Shown in pieces: positions 9,643 through 19,383 of a stretch of 64,000 nucleotides of DNA. The stretch lies in the NCBI RefSeq assembly GCF_000092065.1, contig NC_009360.1, positions 248,001 to 312,000 of the forward strand. The letters are read 5' to 3'. The notes beneath the pieces were generated by a model. That model saw only the letters and a list, made by a program, of their open reading frames with translations, ran no database searches and was not told the DNA's origin. The DNA is from Ostreococcus lucimarinus CCE9901 (Eukaryota > Chlorophyta > Mamiellophyceae > Mamiellales > Bathycoccaceae). Made by a program: the position numbers and the translations under genes. Position 1 is the stretch's first letter. Each line of letters opens with the position of its first letter.

Positions 9643-11754
9643 TCATCGCTTTTCGTGGCGCACACGCGAGACGCCGAAATAAAATGTGGCCAAGTACACT
9701 GGGACGCTGAGCGACGCGTACAGCAACGACATCCACTTTCCGCGCTCGGCGAGCGAAAACGTTCGCAGCACGGACTCCCCCGTGATCGCATCGCATTGGC
9801 TTTGATTGGAGAAAAACATGCGTAAAAGCCGTAAAGATGATTCTGGCAAGGACATGGACTCGATCAAGTCGTCTAAACCGCCCGTGTCTGAGCCGCAGTG
9901 ATCAAAGAATTCGCGGCCGTCGTACTCGTTCACCATGATCGACGACCACGCCCACTGGATGAACGAGATATTGTACAACCATCTCCACGCGTTGTGTATC
10001 GTGCGAGCTCGAATGAAGAAACCTCCGACTAACATGTTTATCGTTGCGTAAATTGGGAGCACGCTCGCGGGGCCGACGTCACCCGGAATCGCAGCTGAGA
10101 TCGTGCAGCCGATCAGCTGCGAGATGGTGAAGTTCACGAGACAGGTGAAAACAAAAAAGAAGAACGCAATCGCGGTTGGATTGAGCCCGACGCACCAATA
10201 CAAAACCGCGGAGAAAGACAAAGAGGCGAGGATGGTCATGGGCATTTCGGCGATAATTTTTGAAGCGACGTAATTTCCCGGACGATAATAGCTTTCGTGA
10301 AACTCGCGAGTGTAGACTTCGCGCTCAAATTTCACTTCTTCCACGTGGACTTGTGCCATGAACGACGGTAGTATGCACGCGATGAACATGATGCCGTTGG
10401 TGTTCAATATCCCAGTTGGAGTCTTTTTCTGCTGATAGAAAAACGCGCTCAGCAGAGCGGCGAGAATGACGTACAGACCACATCTTGTAAACCAGAAGAT
10501 CGCGTAGCGCCATTTTGGGGCATCCTTATACCGAATCATGATGCCCAACTCAGTGAATGGATTGTGCGCATATTCTGAATCTTTGCCTGTGCCGTTGGTC
10601 TTTGAAGATTCGGTGTTGATCGTCACCGCGTTCATCGGCAGTTTGAGCGACGTGATTTCTGCCACGTGCTCCAAGTTGGACGCGCGCAGGCTCGATTCGG
10701 CGTAATATTTGGCGCACTCCTGACCAGTGGATATGGTGTCGATAAAGTACTCTGCGATGTTAAAGCCAGCCTCGTATGGAAACCCTTGATTGATGAAAAA
10801 GTCCATGGGATTGTGCCCAGCTTCGCCGAAATACGCGAGCATGCCAGAGGTGAGCAAAATCAACTTGTTGAAAGATTGGTAGATCGGCATGGAAGGTTGG
10901 TGAACGGTCACCAGGAGCGTGCGACCATCCTCCGCTTGAAGTCTGGATAGACAATTGATCACATCAGCTGCCATTGAAGAGTCCAAACCCGAAGTAGGCT
11001 CGTCCAAGAACATCGCTCTGGGATTTGACGTGCACAGCGCGGACGCGACGGCCAATCGCTTGAGCTCTCCACCGCTTATCCCGCGAATCACGTGGTTGCC
11101 GACTAGGGTATCCCGACACTTTGAAAGATTCATCTGATCAATCACGTGCTCCACTAACTCCAACTTACGCTTTACGTCCTCAGTTGACGTGCCAGGAAGC
11201 TTGATCATCGCTGCAAACGTAACTGTCTCCGCGACAGTCGCGCCTCCGAAGAAGGCTTCATGTTGCGGAACATACGCCGTGTACTTCTTGATCGTCGCCA
11301 AACTGGGCACCACACCATCAAAGAGAATCTTACCACGTATCCTGCCTTCCGTCTTGCGCCCAGATATTATGTCCAAGAGCGTCGTCTTCCCAGATCCAGA
11401 CTGGCCCATCACCGCACACATCGCGCCTCTTTCGATGACTCCGCTGATTTCGTTCAAAATGACCTTGGTACGCGCCACTGGTTCGATCGAGGACTCTTGC
11501 TTGCAAGTGCAGGAGTTGTGAACTGATCCAGATGAGACTTTAATGTCGCATCCCACGCCGTCGAGCGCGATGGTAAGACCGTTTTGCTGCGATGAAATCG
11601 AGGCCACACGATGAGCACCGTGGTGCTTTGCTTCGAGCACACCTTGCTGCAACTGTTTCGCTGTTTCGATGTCGACGCACGACACGCTATCTAAGCTGTT
11701 TGCGCTCGAGAGATTATTTGCAGTTCCGTCATGCCGAGATTGCCTTGCGCCCAT
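9643..11754 (-). CDS. ABCG-type half transporter (WBC subfamily)
   Basis: Starting at the ATG at 11754 the protein has 703 residues. The nucleotide-binding domain comes first: Walker A GQSGSGKTT about residues 117-125, ABC signature ISGGELKRL about 226-234, Walker B MFLDEPTSGLD about 248-258 and the switch-region HQPSMP. The C-terminal half holds the ABC2 membrane domain with about six hydrophobic helices. NBD-before-membrane order and length are those of eukaryotic ABCG half-size exporters, which dimerise and move lipids, sterols or small organics across membranes. The substrate cannot be told. It lies in tandem behind UTP11 with a 180-base gap. Confidence 0.94.
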   Translation of the reverse strand: MGARQSRHDGTANNLSSANSLDSVSCVDIETAKQLQQGVLEAKHHGAHRVASISSQQNGLTIALDGVGCDIKVSSGSVHNSCTCKQESSIEPVARTKVILNEISGVIERGAMCAVMGQSGSGKTTLLDIISGRKTEGRIRGKILFDGVVPSLATIKKYTAYVPQHEAFFGGATVAETVTFAAMIKLPGTSTEDVKRKLELVEHVIDQMNLSKCRDTLVGNHVIRGISGGELKRLAVASALCTSNPRAMFLDEPTSGLDSSMAADVINCLSRLQAEDGRTLLVTVHQPSMPIYQSFNKLILLTSGMLAYFGEAGHNPMDFFINQGFPYEAGFNIAEYFIDTISTGQECAKYYAESSLRASNLEHVAEITSLKLPMNAVTINTESSKTNGTGKDSEYAHNPFTELGIMIRYKDAPKWRYAIFWFTRCGLYVILAALLSAFFYQQKKTPTGILNTNGIMFIACILPSFMAQVHVEEVKFEREVYTREFHESYYRPGNYVASKIIAEMPMTILASLSFSAVLYWCVGLNPTAIAFFFFVFTCLVNFTISQLIGCTISAAIPGDVGPASVLPIYATINMLVGGFFIRARTIHNAWRWLYNISFIQWAWSSIMVNEYDGREFFDHCGSDTGGLDDLIESMSLPESSLRLLRMFFSNQSQCDAITGESVLRTFSLAERGKWMSLLYASLSVPVYLATFYFGVSRVRHEKR

Positions 11755-11933
11755 GTTCGTGAGCGGTGCATTCTGAAGTCTGAAATCTGAGTTTGCCTCG
11801 TGGTTATCAACTCGACGAGATTGAACGTTCACGAATCGACAGGTGAAATCACGGTATCGTGTCAGTATAATTACATTCAAGCTAAAATAATCGCTACTGA
11901 AGACGAATGGGATTCGCGCACGGACACTCGCAT

Positions 11934-12734
11934 CTATTTCTGGCGTTCTTGCTTCCATTTGAAGTACGACGTCTTTGTTCCATCGGGATTCGTCTTCGTA
12001 ATCTTCACCTTGTGCCCTTTGGAGTGAGAAATGACTTTTTGCATCGCCATCTCTGCGCTCATGTCCTTCAGCTTCTTCGCTCGTTCATCGTAGGCGGTGT
12101 ACGTCTTGTACGCACCCTTCTGCATCCGCGTGAGCCTCTTCATAGAAATCTCCGATGCGCCAGTGCCGCTCGAGCCGGCGGCGCCGTCGCTTCGCACGCC
12201 GACCACCGCGTCTTCGTCCTCCAACTGCGCCCGACGAGGACGATTGAATGTTCGATTCACGAGCTCAGGGACGGTATCGAAATGCTCCGCCGCATCGAAA
12301 CTTTTCGCCTCTTCTTCCGTGTCAACGAAGACGGTGTGTTTGCGCTTCACCGGAACGCCGATACCGTGCAAATTTCGCTTCATCTTCTCCACCTTCTTAC
12401 CCTCAATCGCCGCCTTCATTTGCACGTACTTCACATCCTGCGTCTTCATCACCCGTAACTCTTCTTCGGTGTATTTGTTCTGTTCCGTGCTCCTCGCCAC
12501 GTGCACCCCGTCGTCCGTCTTCGCCTTTTGCATGGCAAAGTAAAACTCATCCGGATTCCTATACGCCGCCTTTCGCTTCAACGCGTTGATCGCATCTTCC
12601 TTCTTGTGATAATCTCTCGCGCGAAGCACGTAATCCTTCTTCTTCTCCAGCAAACCGAACCGTTTGCGCTCGCTCAACTGCGACCGCTCCTTGTGCGTCT
12701 TGCGTTTGACGGCGTTACGAAGCGAGCTCGACAT
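11934..12734 (-). CDS. UTP11: U3 snoRNA-associated protein 11 (SSU processome)
   Basis: This 266-residue basic protein starts MSSSLRNAVKRKTHKERSQ and carries the family hallmarks RFGLLEKKKDYVLRARDYHKK, ALKRKAAYRNPDEFYFAM and KKLKDMSAEMAMQKVI. UTP11 belongs to the small-subunit processome and is needed for early 18S rRNA cleavage in the nucleolus. Length and N-terminal conservation support the chosen start. It is divergent from the J-domain gene. Confidence 0.95.
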   Translation of the reverse strand: MSSSLRNAVKRKTHKERSQLSERKRFGLLEKKKDYVLRARDYHKKEDAINALKRKAAYRNPDEFYFAMQKAKTDDGVHVARSTEQNKYTEEELRVMKTQDVKYVQMKAAIEGKKVEKMKRNLHGIGVPVKRKHTVFVDTEEEAKSFDAAEHFDTVPELVNRTFNRPRRAQLEDEDAVVGVRSDGAAGSSGTGASEISMKRLTRMQKGAYKTYTAYDERAKKLKDMSAEMAMQKVISHSKGHKVKITKTNPDGTKTSYFKWKQERQK

Positions 12735-12986
12735 CGCGTCCGCGCGTCTCGCGCGCGCGCGATCTCGGTGTCTTCGCCGCGCTTTGTTTCACCGCGTTTC
12801 GCCGCGTCGCGCTTCGCCGCTTCGCGCTTCGCCGCGTCGGCGTCGTCGAATGGCGCCGCCGCCGGGACGCCGCGGGACGCCGCGGGACGCCCCGCTCGGA
12901 CGCGAGGCGGCGACGTTCGGCGGCAGTCGGACGCGCGCGGGCGATGGATGCGGGGCGCGCGCGATGAAGACGACGATGCGCGCGCG

Positions 12987-13394
12987 ATGGCGGCGCCGGT
13001 GACGCGCGACGACGCGATGCGCGTGCTGGGACTGGACGAGCGCGACGCGAGGAATCCGAGCTTGGTGAAGCGAACCGTGCGCGAGCGCGCGTTGGATGCG
13101 CATCCCGATCGCGCCACGGGGTCGCGCGAGCGATTCAGCGCAGTGATGGCGTCGAGAGATATACTTTTGAGCGACCTACGGGGCGGAGGGACGAATCGAG
13201 GGTTCACGATGGCGGAGAGCGCGGCGCGGCGAGCGACGGATAACGCGCTGCCAAAGCACTTCAAGTCGTTCATCGTCGCGACGGCGTTGGTTTTAGTCGG
13301 TGTGTCGTGCGTCAGGACGAACGCGGGCGAGAGGCGTAAAGCGAGAAGTCCACTGGTGAGAGACGCCATGGGTTTACCGCCTAGCGATGCGTGA
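12987..13394 (+). CDS. Small J-domain protein with C-terminal membrane segment
   Basis: The ATG at 12987 gives 135 residues; an in-frame ATG at 12948 would add 13 more. Residues about 5-60 resemble a J domain: DDAMRVLGLD, then ALDAHPDRA with the HPD tripeptide needed to stimulate Hsp70, then FSAVMASRDILLSD. A hydrophobic stretch (IVATALVLVGVSCV, about residues 92-105) near the C-terminus suggests a tail-anchored co-chaperone. Target membrane unknown. It converges on the channel gene with a 57-base gap. Confidence 0.75.
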   Translation: MAAPVTRDDAMRVLGLDERDARNPSLVKRTVRERALDAHPDRATGSRERFSAVMASRDILLSDLRGGGTNRGFTMAESAARRATDNALPKHFKSFIVATALVLVGVSCVRTNAGERRKARSPLVRDAMGLPPSDA

Positions 13395-13451
13395 GTAGTA
13401 TACTAGCGATGCGTGTAGTGTATAGCAGTTGTATAAAAGTGCTCGTCTCAA

Positions 13452-15824
13452 CTAACTTTGCTTGGCTTTGACGCTCGTAGGCGTCCACCAATCCTCCGCG
13501 AGCACGACGACTTGATCACCCGGATTCAGTCTGACTCGTTTGTCCTTTCGCGGAGAAATGGCGAGTTCACCATCAGCGCGCATGATGCCCAACGCGATTT
13601 CGTCCCGTTCGCGAGCGCGCTCGCAAATCGTTCCCCAGTACACTTCGGCGTCATTTTCAGTGACAAATTCATTGTACATGCGCATGTACAGCTCTTTGCC
13701 CTGCTTTTCGAGCAGATAGTCAAACAAACCAGCGAGTTTGGTGTTGGCAGAAACTTGAAGAAGCGCGCCGCCTATGAGATTGTCGTGTAAAATCACGTCA
13801 ACCGTACCGATGCCAGCATACATATCCTCAGCCACCCTCTTTGCCACTTCACTCGACAACTCAGAGACGATATGAGGAGCGTGACCCGTGTCAGCTCTTT
13901 TTGATAAATACGCGACTTGCATGATTGATGACAGTGCGTGACTGTCTTGCGTTGCGTCGTCGCTATCTGTTGGGGGCATGATCAAAACCGCTCCCGCTTC
14001 GTGCACACGATTTTGTTCCAACGTCGCTCTCTTCTGGGCGTCCATGGCCACGTGTTTCACGTTGCAATTCGTGTTCCCTTTTAAAATACTTTTATCGAGC
14101 TCATAATTGTTGATGAGGGTTATACTCGAGCCAGGTGGAGCTAAGACTAGCATGTCTTCGAGCACACTAGAACTCTCCTCGTTCCAACCGAGCATGACAA
14201 CTTTGCGGGGAGCCGGCATCCGGACCGGGCATCTAAGCATTGTCAAGTGCTGTGATCCCGGAGGAGGAATATTCTCGTTTTTATTGGACCCTTTCCGCTT
14301 CGCAATATCTGCTTCGATCGTGGACTTGTTGTCTGCCACGACGGTGACTGCCCCGCTTGGTCCAATGACGTCAGTCTCGCTCGGACCAAGGATCATGCCT
14401 TCTGCGTTGGTAATTCCGACCAGTGTAGTCGTGTTGAACATTCTCCAGGCTTCCTGGAATGTCTTACCCGCTAGACTTGGGTGCGAATACGTGTAAAACT
14501 CAGAACTATCGTTGGATTGAAGCATGAGATCTTCAAATAATTTACTTCCGCCTGGTTGCATGATGGAGTAAGCTTTGAGTTTCGACAACTCTCCAGTGCC
14601 GTTGACGACGCAGAATTCGCCATGTTTATTCCCTTCTTTCTCAGTCAAATCGACCGCGAGAGCGACACCATCATCGATTTCAGATCTGCGAGTGGGAGAT
14701 TGAACGATGACGTTTGGCCCTCGACCACCTGTGATGCCGCCGCCAGAACGCAAATTCAACACCGCCGCCGCCTTTTGGCTCTCGACAGTGTCCTCGTTCT
14801 CGCCGTCATCGTGCAACACCACGACCCGCTCGGCCGCCCAAGCGTTCACTCGATCCAAGTCTTCAGCATTATGAGCTTGACCCGAGCGAGTTACGACGGT
14901 CAGCGGAGGACTATCCTGGAGTTCATCTTCAATGGTGGCGTCCATCTCCTCCTTGTCCCTGTTAGCCAGTAAAACCACCGGCCTTTCGAAACCAATCCCT
15001 TCGCTCTTTGCCACGGCGACTTGTTTCAGTAACGGAATCAACTGCTCATTCCAGTTCAATATTACGGTATGATTCTGTTCGAACACCTTACTGTTCCCCG
15101 TCTTTACCTCGTCAACCTTGCTCGCGATTTCGTCAGACACAACGCCGATTAAAATTGCAAAGGTGAACATCCCACAAAACACAATCAGTTGTGCGACGAC
15201 AACACTTTTCCAGTTCTCTTCTGCCGTACTGTCCGCTCCAGGAACGTCATTCAACCAATAAAACGTCTTTGCAATGGATGCACCCCACTCTTCTTCGCTC
15301 ACGTGCCTGTACACCGCCGCCGCGGCGAGGACGAGCGGTACCATCGCCGCCGTGATCATAAAAACTTTCCCATACAACGGCCAGCCGAAAACTCTCTGCG
15401 CAACGTACATCCCGTTCGATCGCGCATTATTCAACCGATCTTCGAAACTCGTGCTCGCGCTCGCGTGCGCTGGCGCCGGCGTCGGCGGCTTGCGCACGCT
15501 CGTCCAACCGCCACCGAGCGCTCCGGCGACGACACACGCGCCGGCGACGCCCACCGCGCGCGCCCGCACCACCGCTCTCCGCGGTCGTTCAGCGTGCGAA
15601 CAATCATTCACACTCTCCGTCGTCTTGCCGAGCATGGCGTCCATCGTGCGCGCGTCCAGCGCGCGTCTTCGTCGTTCGAGCGTTGCATCTTCGTCCCCGT
15701 CGTCGCCGTTCGAAGCCGCCACGACGACGACCGCGCTCGTGCGGCGCGTGCGCGACGCGCGCGAGGCTCGTGCGAGTGGTTTCGACGCCGAAACGCGCGC
15801 GCGCAGCGCGCGGTTCGCGAACAT
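13452..15824 (-). CDS. CASTOR/POLLUX-like RCK ion channel, probably plastid or nuclear envelope
   Basis: The ATG at 15824 gives 790 residues; the frame upstream begins only with GTG. The N-terminal 45 residues are Arg/Ser/Ala-rich like a transit peptide. Then come a hydrophobic segment (VFMITAAMVPLVLAAAAVY), a pore region, a second hydrophobic segment (FAILIGVVSDEIASKVDEVK) and tandem RCK/TrkA-N-like domains (HTVILNWNEQLIPLLKQ, RKVVMLGWNEESSSVLEDM). These match the plant CASTOR/POLLUX/DMI1 family, cation channels of nuclear or plastid envelopes. Instead of the filter motif of the plant proteins the pore loop reads about DVPGADSTAEE, so selectivity may differ. The gene lies 80 bases downstream of the coiled-coil gene on the same strand. 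Confidence 0.88.
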   Translation of the reverse strand: MFANRALRARVSASKPLARASRASRTRRTSAVVVVAASNGDDGDEDATLERRRRALDARTMDAMLGKTTESVNDCSHAERPRRAVVRARAVGVAGACVVAGALGGGWTSVRKPPTPAPAHASASTSFEDRLNNARSNGMYVAQRVFGWPLYGKVFMITAAMVPLVLAAAAVYRHVSEEEWGASIAKTFYWLNDVPGADSTAEENWKSVVVAQLIVFCGMFTFAILIGVVSDEIASKVDEVKTGNSKVFEQNHTVILNWNEQLIPLLKQVAVAKSEGIGFERPVVLLANRDKEEMDATIEDELQDSPPLTVVTRSGQAHNAEDLDRVNAWAAERVVVLHDDGENEDTVESQKAAAVLNLRSGGGITGGRGPNVIVQSPTRRSEIDDGVALAVDLTEKEGNKHGEFCVVNGTGELSKLKAYSIMQPGGSKLFEDLMLQSNDSSEFYTYSHPSLAGKTFQEAWRMFNTTTLVGITNAEGMILGPSETDVIGPSGAVTVVADNKSTIEADIAKRKGSNKNENIPPPGSQHLTMLRCPVRMPAPRKVVMLGWNEESSSVLEDMLVLAPPGSSITLINNYELDKSILKGNTNCNVKHVAMDAQKRATLEQNRVHEAGAVLIMPPTDSDDATQDSHALSSIMQVAYLSKRADTGHAPHIVSELSSEVAKRVAEDMYAGIGTVDVILHDNLIGGALLQVSANTKLAGLFDYLLEKQGKELYMRMYNEFVTENDAEVYWGTICERARERDEIALGIMRADGELAISPRKDKRVRLNPGDQVVVLAEDWWTPTSVKAKQS

Positions 15825-15904
15825 GCCGACGCCCACGCGCGCCGTTGTGCAACCGGTCGGTCGCCTTCATTTTGTGCGTCGTCGCACAGGGACGTTTGCG
15901 CGGC

Positions 15905-18040
15905 TTACAAGTCTAATTTCGGGTGCGCCATGCGCAATAAATCGATCGCGACGGTCGCAGCGTCGCCACTTTCGGCGCGAAGACGATTTAAACGCGCGGT
16001 GGCGCTCGCTAGGACGGCGTCGTCGAGCGCCGCGGACGCTCTAGCGATGGCGTCGTCGAGCGCTACGGCGTCGACTGAGGCGGAAGCTTTCGCAATGTCG
16101 ATCTCAGCGGAGAGTTCTTTGATGGTTGTCGACGCTTGCTGGGCATCGATGAAACGTTTTTCTTCGACCGCGGCAGTCTTGACGCGCTCGAGCTCGGCGA
16201 TGCGAGATGACAGGTCGGTTTCACGCTGACGGGCGGATTCGACACACCGCTTCTCATCGCGGGTGCGTTCAAGCGCCTTTTCGGCTTCGTCAAGCCGGGC
16301 ACGCGCGCTCGTTTCGGCTGTGATGAATGTGGCCAAGTTATTCAGCGCATTTTGCTTGCTCGATAGATCCGTCTCGCGCTGGTGAAGCGTCTCTTGAAGA
16401 CTCGCCGTGGCGTTCTCTGCCTCGGTGGCGATGTCTTGAACTTCTTTCAACTCTTCTGGAGCTCCGCTGGAAACTTCTTCAGTAGTTTCGTCAAAATTTT
16501 GCAAGTCATCAGTTGCAGCGTCTCGTCGACGCGCGGCATCGGCAATAGTTTGCCGCAGTAAGCCCTCTTCTTCTAAAAGCTGCGTGCGTTCAATTTCTTT
16601 TTCGTGAAGCTTGTTTTCCTTGGCCTGGAGCTCGGCGCGTAACGACGCAATCTCGTCTCTTAATTCGCTCAAGGGCGCATCCAAAGCAGCTCTCTTCTCC
16701 GAAATATCTACTAAATTCTTTTCCAACGATGTGCACGTCGTCTGTGCTTCGTCCTTTGCGACCATCAAAGCATTCTTTCTTGCTTCTCGCGCTATGGCAG
16801 CGGCGCGCTGGGCTTCATGTTGTGAAGACATCGCATCGTCCAGTTGTCGACGTTTCGTTTCGGCAAATTGCTGAATTTCGTCCATACTCGAACAAATTTC
16901 CGCAATCCACGTTTTCAAAGCTTCAGAAGCTTCAGCCAAGCAATCGCGGAACTCATTCTCTGCAGCAAAGAGCTTCGCTATCATCTCAGAGTATGCGCGT
17001 CGAGCGCCCTCTATAGATTCTTCGAGGCGAGCGGCAGCTTCGAAATCGTCCTTTCCGATGGCACCTTCTTGCTCGAGCTTGAACTTTTCTATGGTTTCTA
17101 GTAATTTTGTACACTCTTTTGCGGATACCAACCGTTTTGAGGTCGCAGCGACCCGTCGCGCTTCGGCGCTTTCGTACGCCAACTTTGCTGGCTTAAATCT
17201 CACGTCCGACGCCTTCAACAATCCACGGAGTTCCACGCGCGCGTCTCCTCTATCATCACCAACGATAGGTGTCGCTGACTCGTCCTCCTCACTCGGCGTC
17301 GCCACTGCGAACTCGAACGCATCGTCGCCTCCCACTTCAACTTCGTCAAAGACGGGTGCGTCCTCGATGGACACCTCCGCCTTCGCCATCATCGTCGCCT
17401 CGAAATCCATTAATCCAGCGCCGGCTTCACGACGCCCGTACCCGATTCTGGGTTTCTCACGTCTCCACGAACTATCGGGCGTCGACGCATTGTTGAGGCC
17501 GAACAAATCGGCCGGAGAAATTGGCGTCGTCGGCTTCGGCGACGCGTCAACCGTCGGAGAAATCATCGTCGCATTCATCGCCATGGGTGGCGTTTCATTC
17601 AGCGTCAACCCCGAGAACAAATCCAATCCACCACTCGCCACCGTCGTCGTCGCCCGCGGCGTCTCCACGACTTCTCGAAACGCGCCTCCGTTCGCGACTT
17701 TGTCCACCGCGTCGTTTGCCAATTCCTCCAACGCGCCGAGCGCCTCGAGCGCGTCCTCGTCTCCCGCCTTGGCGCGCTGTCGAACTCCTTCGATCATCCT
17801 GCGCGCTCGATTGATCTTGGAGAACTTGATCCCATCGTCTTCGGCGCTCGTGAGCGCGTCTGCGAGCAGATTCGACGCGCGATTGACGAGCTCGTCGAGC
17901 GACATTTCGTTCGCATCCGGCGTCTCGCTCGCCCCGCGCGCCGTGGCGTTGGGCGTGAGCGGCGACGACGACGGCGACGACGACGGCGAACGCGCGTTCG
18001 CGCTCGGCGACGCCGCGACCGCGCCGCGACGACCGAACAT
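15905..18040 (-). CDS. Coiled-coil protein with UVR-like motif
   Basis: This is a 711-residue protein. The N-terminal third is low complexity (Ser/Pro-rich then acidic). From about residue 280 to near the end it is almost continuous heptad-rich coiled coil with many Glu, Ala, Lys and Arg. A segment GKDDFEAAARLEESIEGARR resembles a UVR motif, and a second, EEKRFIDAQQASTTIKELSAEI, is similar. Function is unknown; long coiled coils usually act as scaffolds or tethers. It shares a 44-base divergent gap with the RF2 gene. Confidence 0.82.
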   Translation of the reverse strand: MFGRRGAVAASPSANARSPSSSPSSSPLTPNATARGASETPDANEMSLDELVNRASNLLADALTSAEDDGIKFSKINRARRMIEGVRQRAKAGDEDALEALGALEELANDAVDKVANGGAFREVVETPRATTTVASGGLDLFSGLTLNETPPMAMNATMISPTVDASPKPTTPISPADLFGLNNASTPDSSWRREKPRIGYGRREAGAGLMDFEATMMAKAEVSIEDAPVFDEVEVGGDDAFEFAVATPSEEDESATPIVGDDRGDARVELRGLLKASDVRFKPAKLAYESAEARRVAATSKRLVSAKECTKLLETIEKFKLEQEGAIGKDDFEAAARLEESIEGARRAYSEMIAKLFAAENEFRDCLAEASEALKTWIAEICSSMDEIQQFAETKRRQLDDAMSSQHEAQRAAAIAREARKNALMVAKDEAQTTCTSLEKNLVDISEKRAALDAPLSELRDEIASLRAELQAKENKLHEKEIERTQLLEEEGLLRQTIADAARRRDAATDDLQNFDETTEEVSSGAPEELKEVQDIATEAENATASLQETLHQRETDLSSKQNALNNLATFITAETSARARLDEAEKALERTRDEKRCVESARQRETDLSSRIAELERVKTAAVEEKRFIDAQQASTTIKELSAEIDIAKASASVDAVALDDAIARASAALDDAVLASATARLNRLRAESGDAATVAIDLLRMAHPKLDL

Positions 18041-18053
18041 GACGCGTAGCCGT

Positions 18054-18076
18054 CCGCAATGCGCGACGCACTGCGG
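18054..18076. repeat. Near-perfect 10-base-pair hairpin in the divergent promoter gap
   Basis: Arms 18054-18063 and 18067-18076 are inverted copies with one mismatch and a 3-base loop. They fill half of the 44-base gap between the coiled-coil and RF2 start codons, so the structure lies in the 5' leader of one or both transcripts. Confidence 0.6.
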
Positions 18077-18084
18077 CCGAAGCG

Positions 18085-19350
18085 ATGATTAATCGCGCCT
18101 TCGTCGGCGTGCGACGCGCCGTCGTCGCGACGACGCGCTCGCGCGCGGGACGCGACGTCCCGCGCTTCGCGCTCGCGCGCGCGCAGTCCGGGGACGCGTC
18201 GAGCGCGTCGAGCGGGGAATTCGAGACGGTGGGCGTGGTGAAGCGGCGATTGCACGAGCTCGAGACGCGCGTGGACGCCGCGCTGGAGATCGCGGACGTG
18301 CGCGGGTTGCGTAAAAAGTACGAGGCGTTGGATGAGGCGAGCGCGGCGGGGGACTTGTGGGATGACGTGCGGAAAGCGAAGGCGCTGATGGCTGAACTCG
18401 TGGGCGTGCGGGAGGAATTGGCGGCGGCGAGCGAGTTCGAGGCGCACGTGGACGATGCGCGCACGGCTTTGGAGCTCGCGGAGAGTGGAGAAGTGGAGAG
18501 TGAGATGAGCGAAATGCTGCGAGAGGCACTGACGAGCGTGGAGGCGCTGGACAAGGCTTTGGACGCGTGGGAGCTGAGACGGCTACTAGGAGGGAAGTAC
18601 GACGCGTTCGGGGCGGTTTTACAGATATACGCCGGTGCTGGGGGGTTGGACGCGCAAGACTGGACGGAAATGCTCGAACGAATGTATTTAGGGTGGTGTG
18701 AAAAGAGAGGATTCGCCGTACGCGCGACGGAGCGATTGGAAGGCGAGGGTGGAGGATTGAAGACGGCCACGCTCGAAGTCGAAGGGCGCTATGCGTACGG
18801 ATATCTGAGCTCGGAAAAGGGTACACATAGACTGGTGAGGCAGAGTCCGTTCAACAAAGACGCAGCACGCCAGACGAGTTTCGCTGCCGTCGATGTGATT
18901 CCGCTCTTCGAGGAAGACATGGAGGAAGTTGTGAAAGTGCCGGACACCGATTTGGAAGTCACGACGATGCGTTCGGGCGGTGCAGGCGGTCAAAACGTTA
19001 ACAAAGTTGAGACGGCGGTTCGAATTAAGCACATTCCAACTGGTATAACTGTTAAAGCCGAAGAACATCGCACGCAACAGTTGAACAGGCAAGCGGCGAT
19101 GTTGAGAATCAAAGCAAAACTCACCGCGTTGGCTGAGGAAGCGCGCGTGGCGGACATCGCCGAACTTCGAGGGGACATCGTCAAGGCGGAGTGGGGTCAG
19201 CAAATTCGAAACTATGTACTGCATCCGTACAAACTTGTTAAGGATGTTCGAACGGGAGTCGAGACAAGTGACGCTAATAAAGTCTTAAACGGTGCTCTCG
19301 ACGAGTACATGAATGGATATTTGCGCTGGAAGGCGGCATCGGATAGGTAG
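18085..19350 (+). CDS. prfB: Organellar peptide chain release factor 2
   Basis: A 421-residue class I release factor with a basic N-terminal presequence. The codon-recognition tripeptide SPF occurs in [11 protein letters not shown], specific for UGA/UAA readers of the RF2 type, and the catalytic GGQ in [15 protein letters not shown]. The C-terminal helix region and spacing fit bacterial RF2; no programmed frameshift is needed here. It acts in the chloroplast or mitochondrion to release finished peptides; the presequence does not decide which. Its 3' end is 33 bases from the RIO2 stop. Confidence 0.94.
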   Translation: MINRAFVGVRRAVVATTRSRAGRDVPRFALARAQSGDASSASSGEFETVGVVKRRLHELETRVDAALEIADVRGLRKKYEALDEASAAGDLWDDVRKAKALMAELVGVREELAAASEFEAHVDDARTALELAESGEVESEMSEMLREALTSVEALDKALDAWELRRLLGGKYDAFGAVLQIYAGAGGLDAQDWTEMLERMYLGWCEKRGFAVRATERLEGEGGGLKTATLEVEGRYAYGYLSSEKGTHRLVRQSPFNKDAARQTSFAAVDVIPLFEEDMEEVVKVPDTDLEVTTMRSGGAGGQNVNKVETAVRIKHIPTGITVKAEEHRTQQLNRQAAMLRIKAKLTALAEEARVADIAELRGDIVKAEWGQQIRNYVLHPYKLVKDVRTGVETSDANKVLNGALDEYMNGYLRWKAASDR

Positions 19351-19383
19351 AATTACAATATTACAGACATCATAGCAAGCTAT

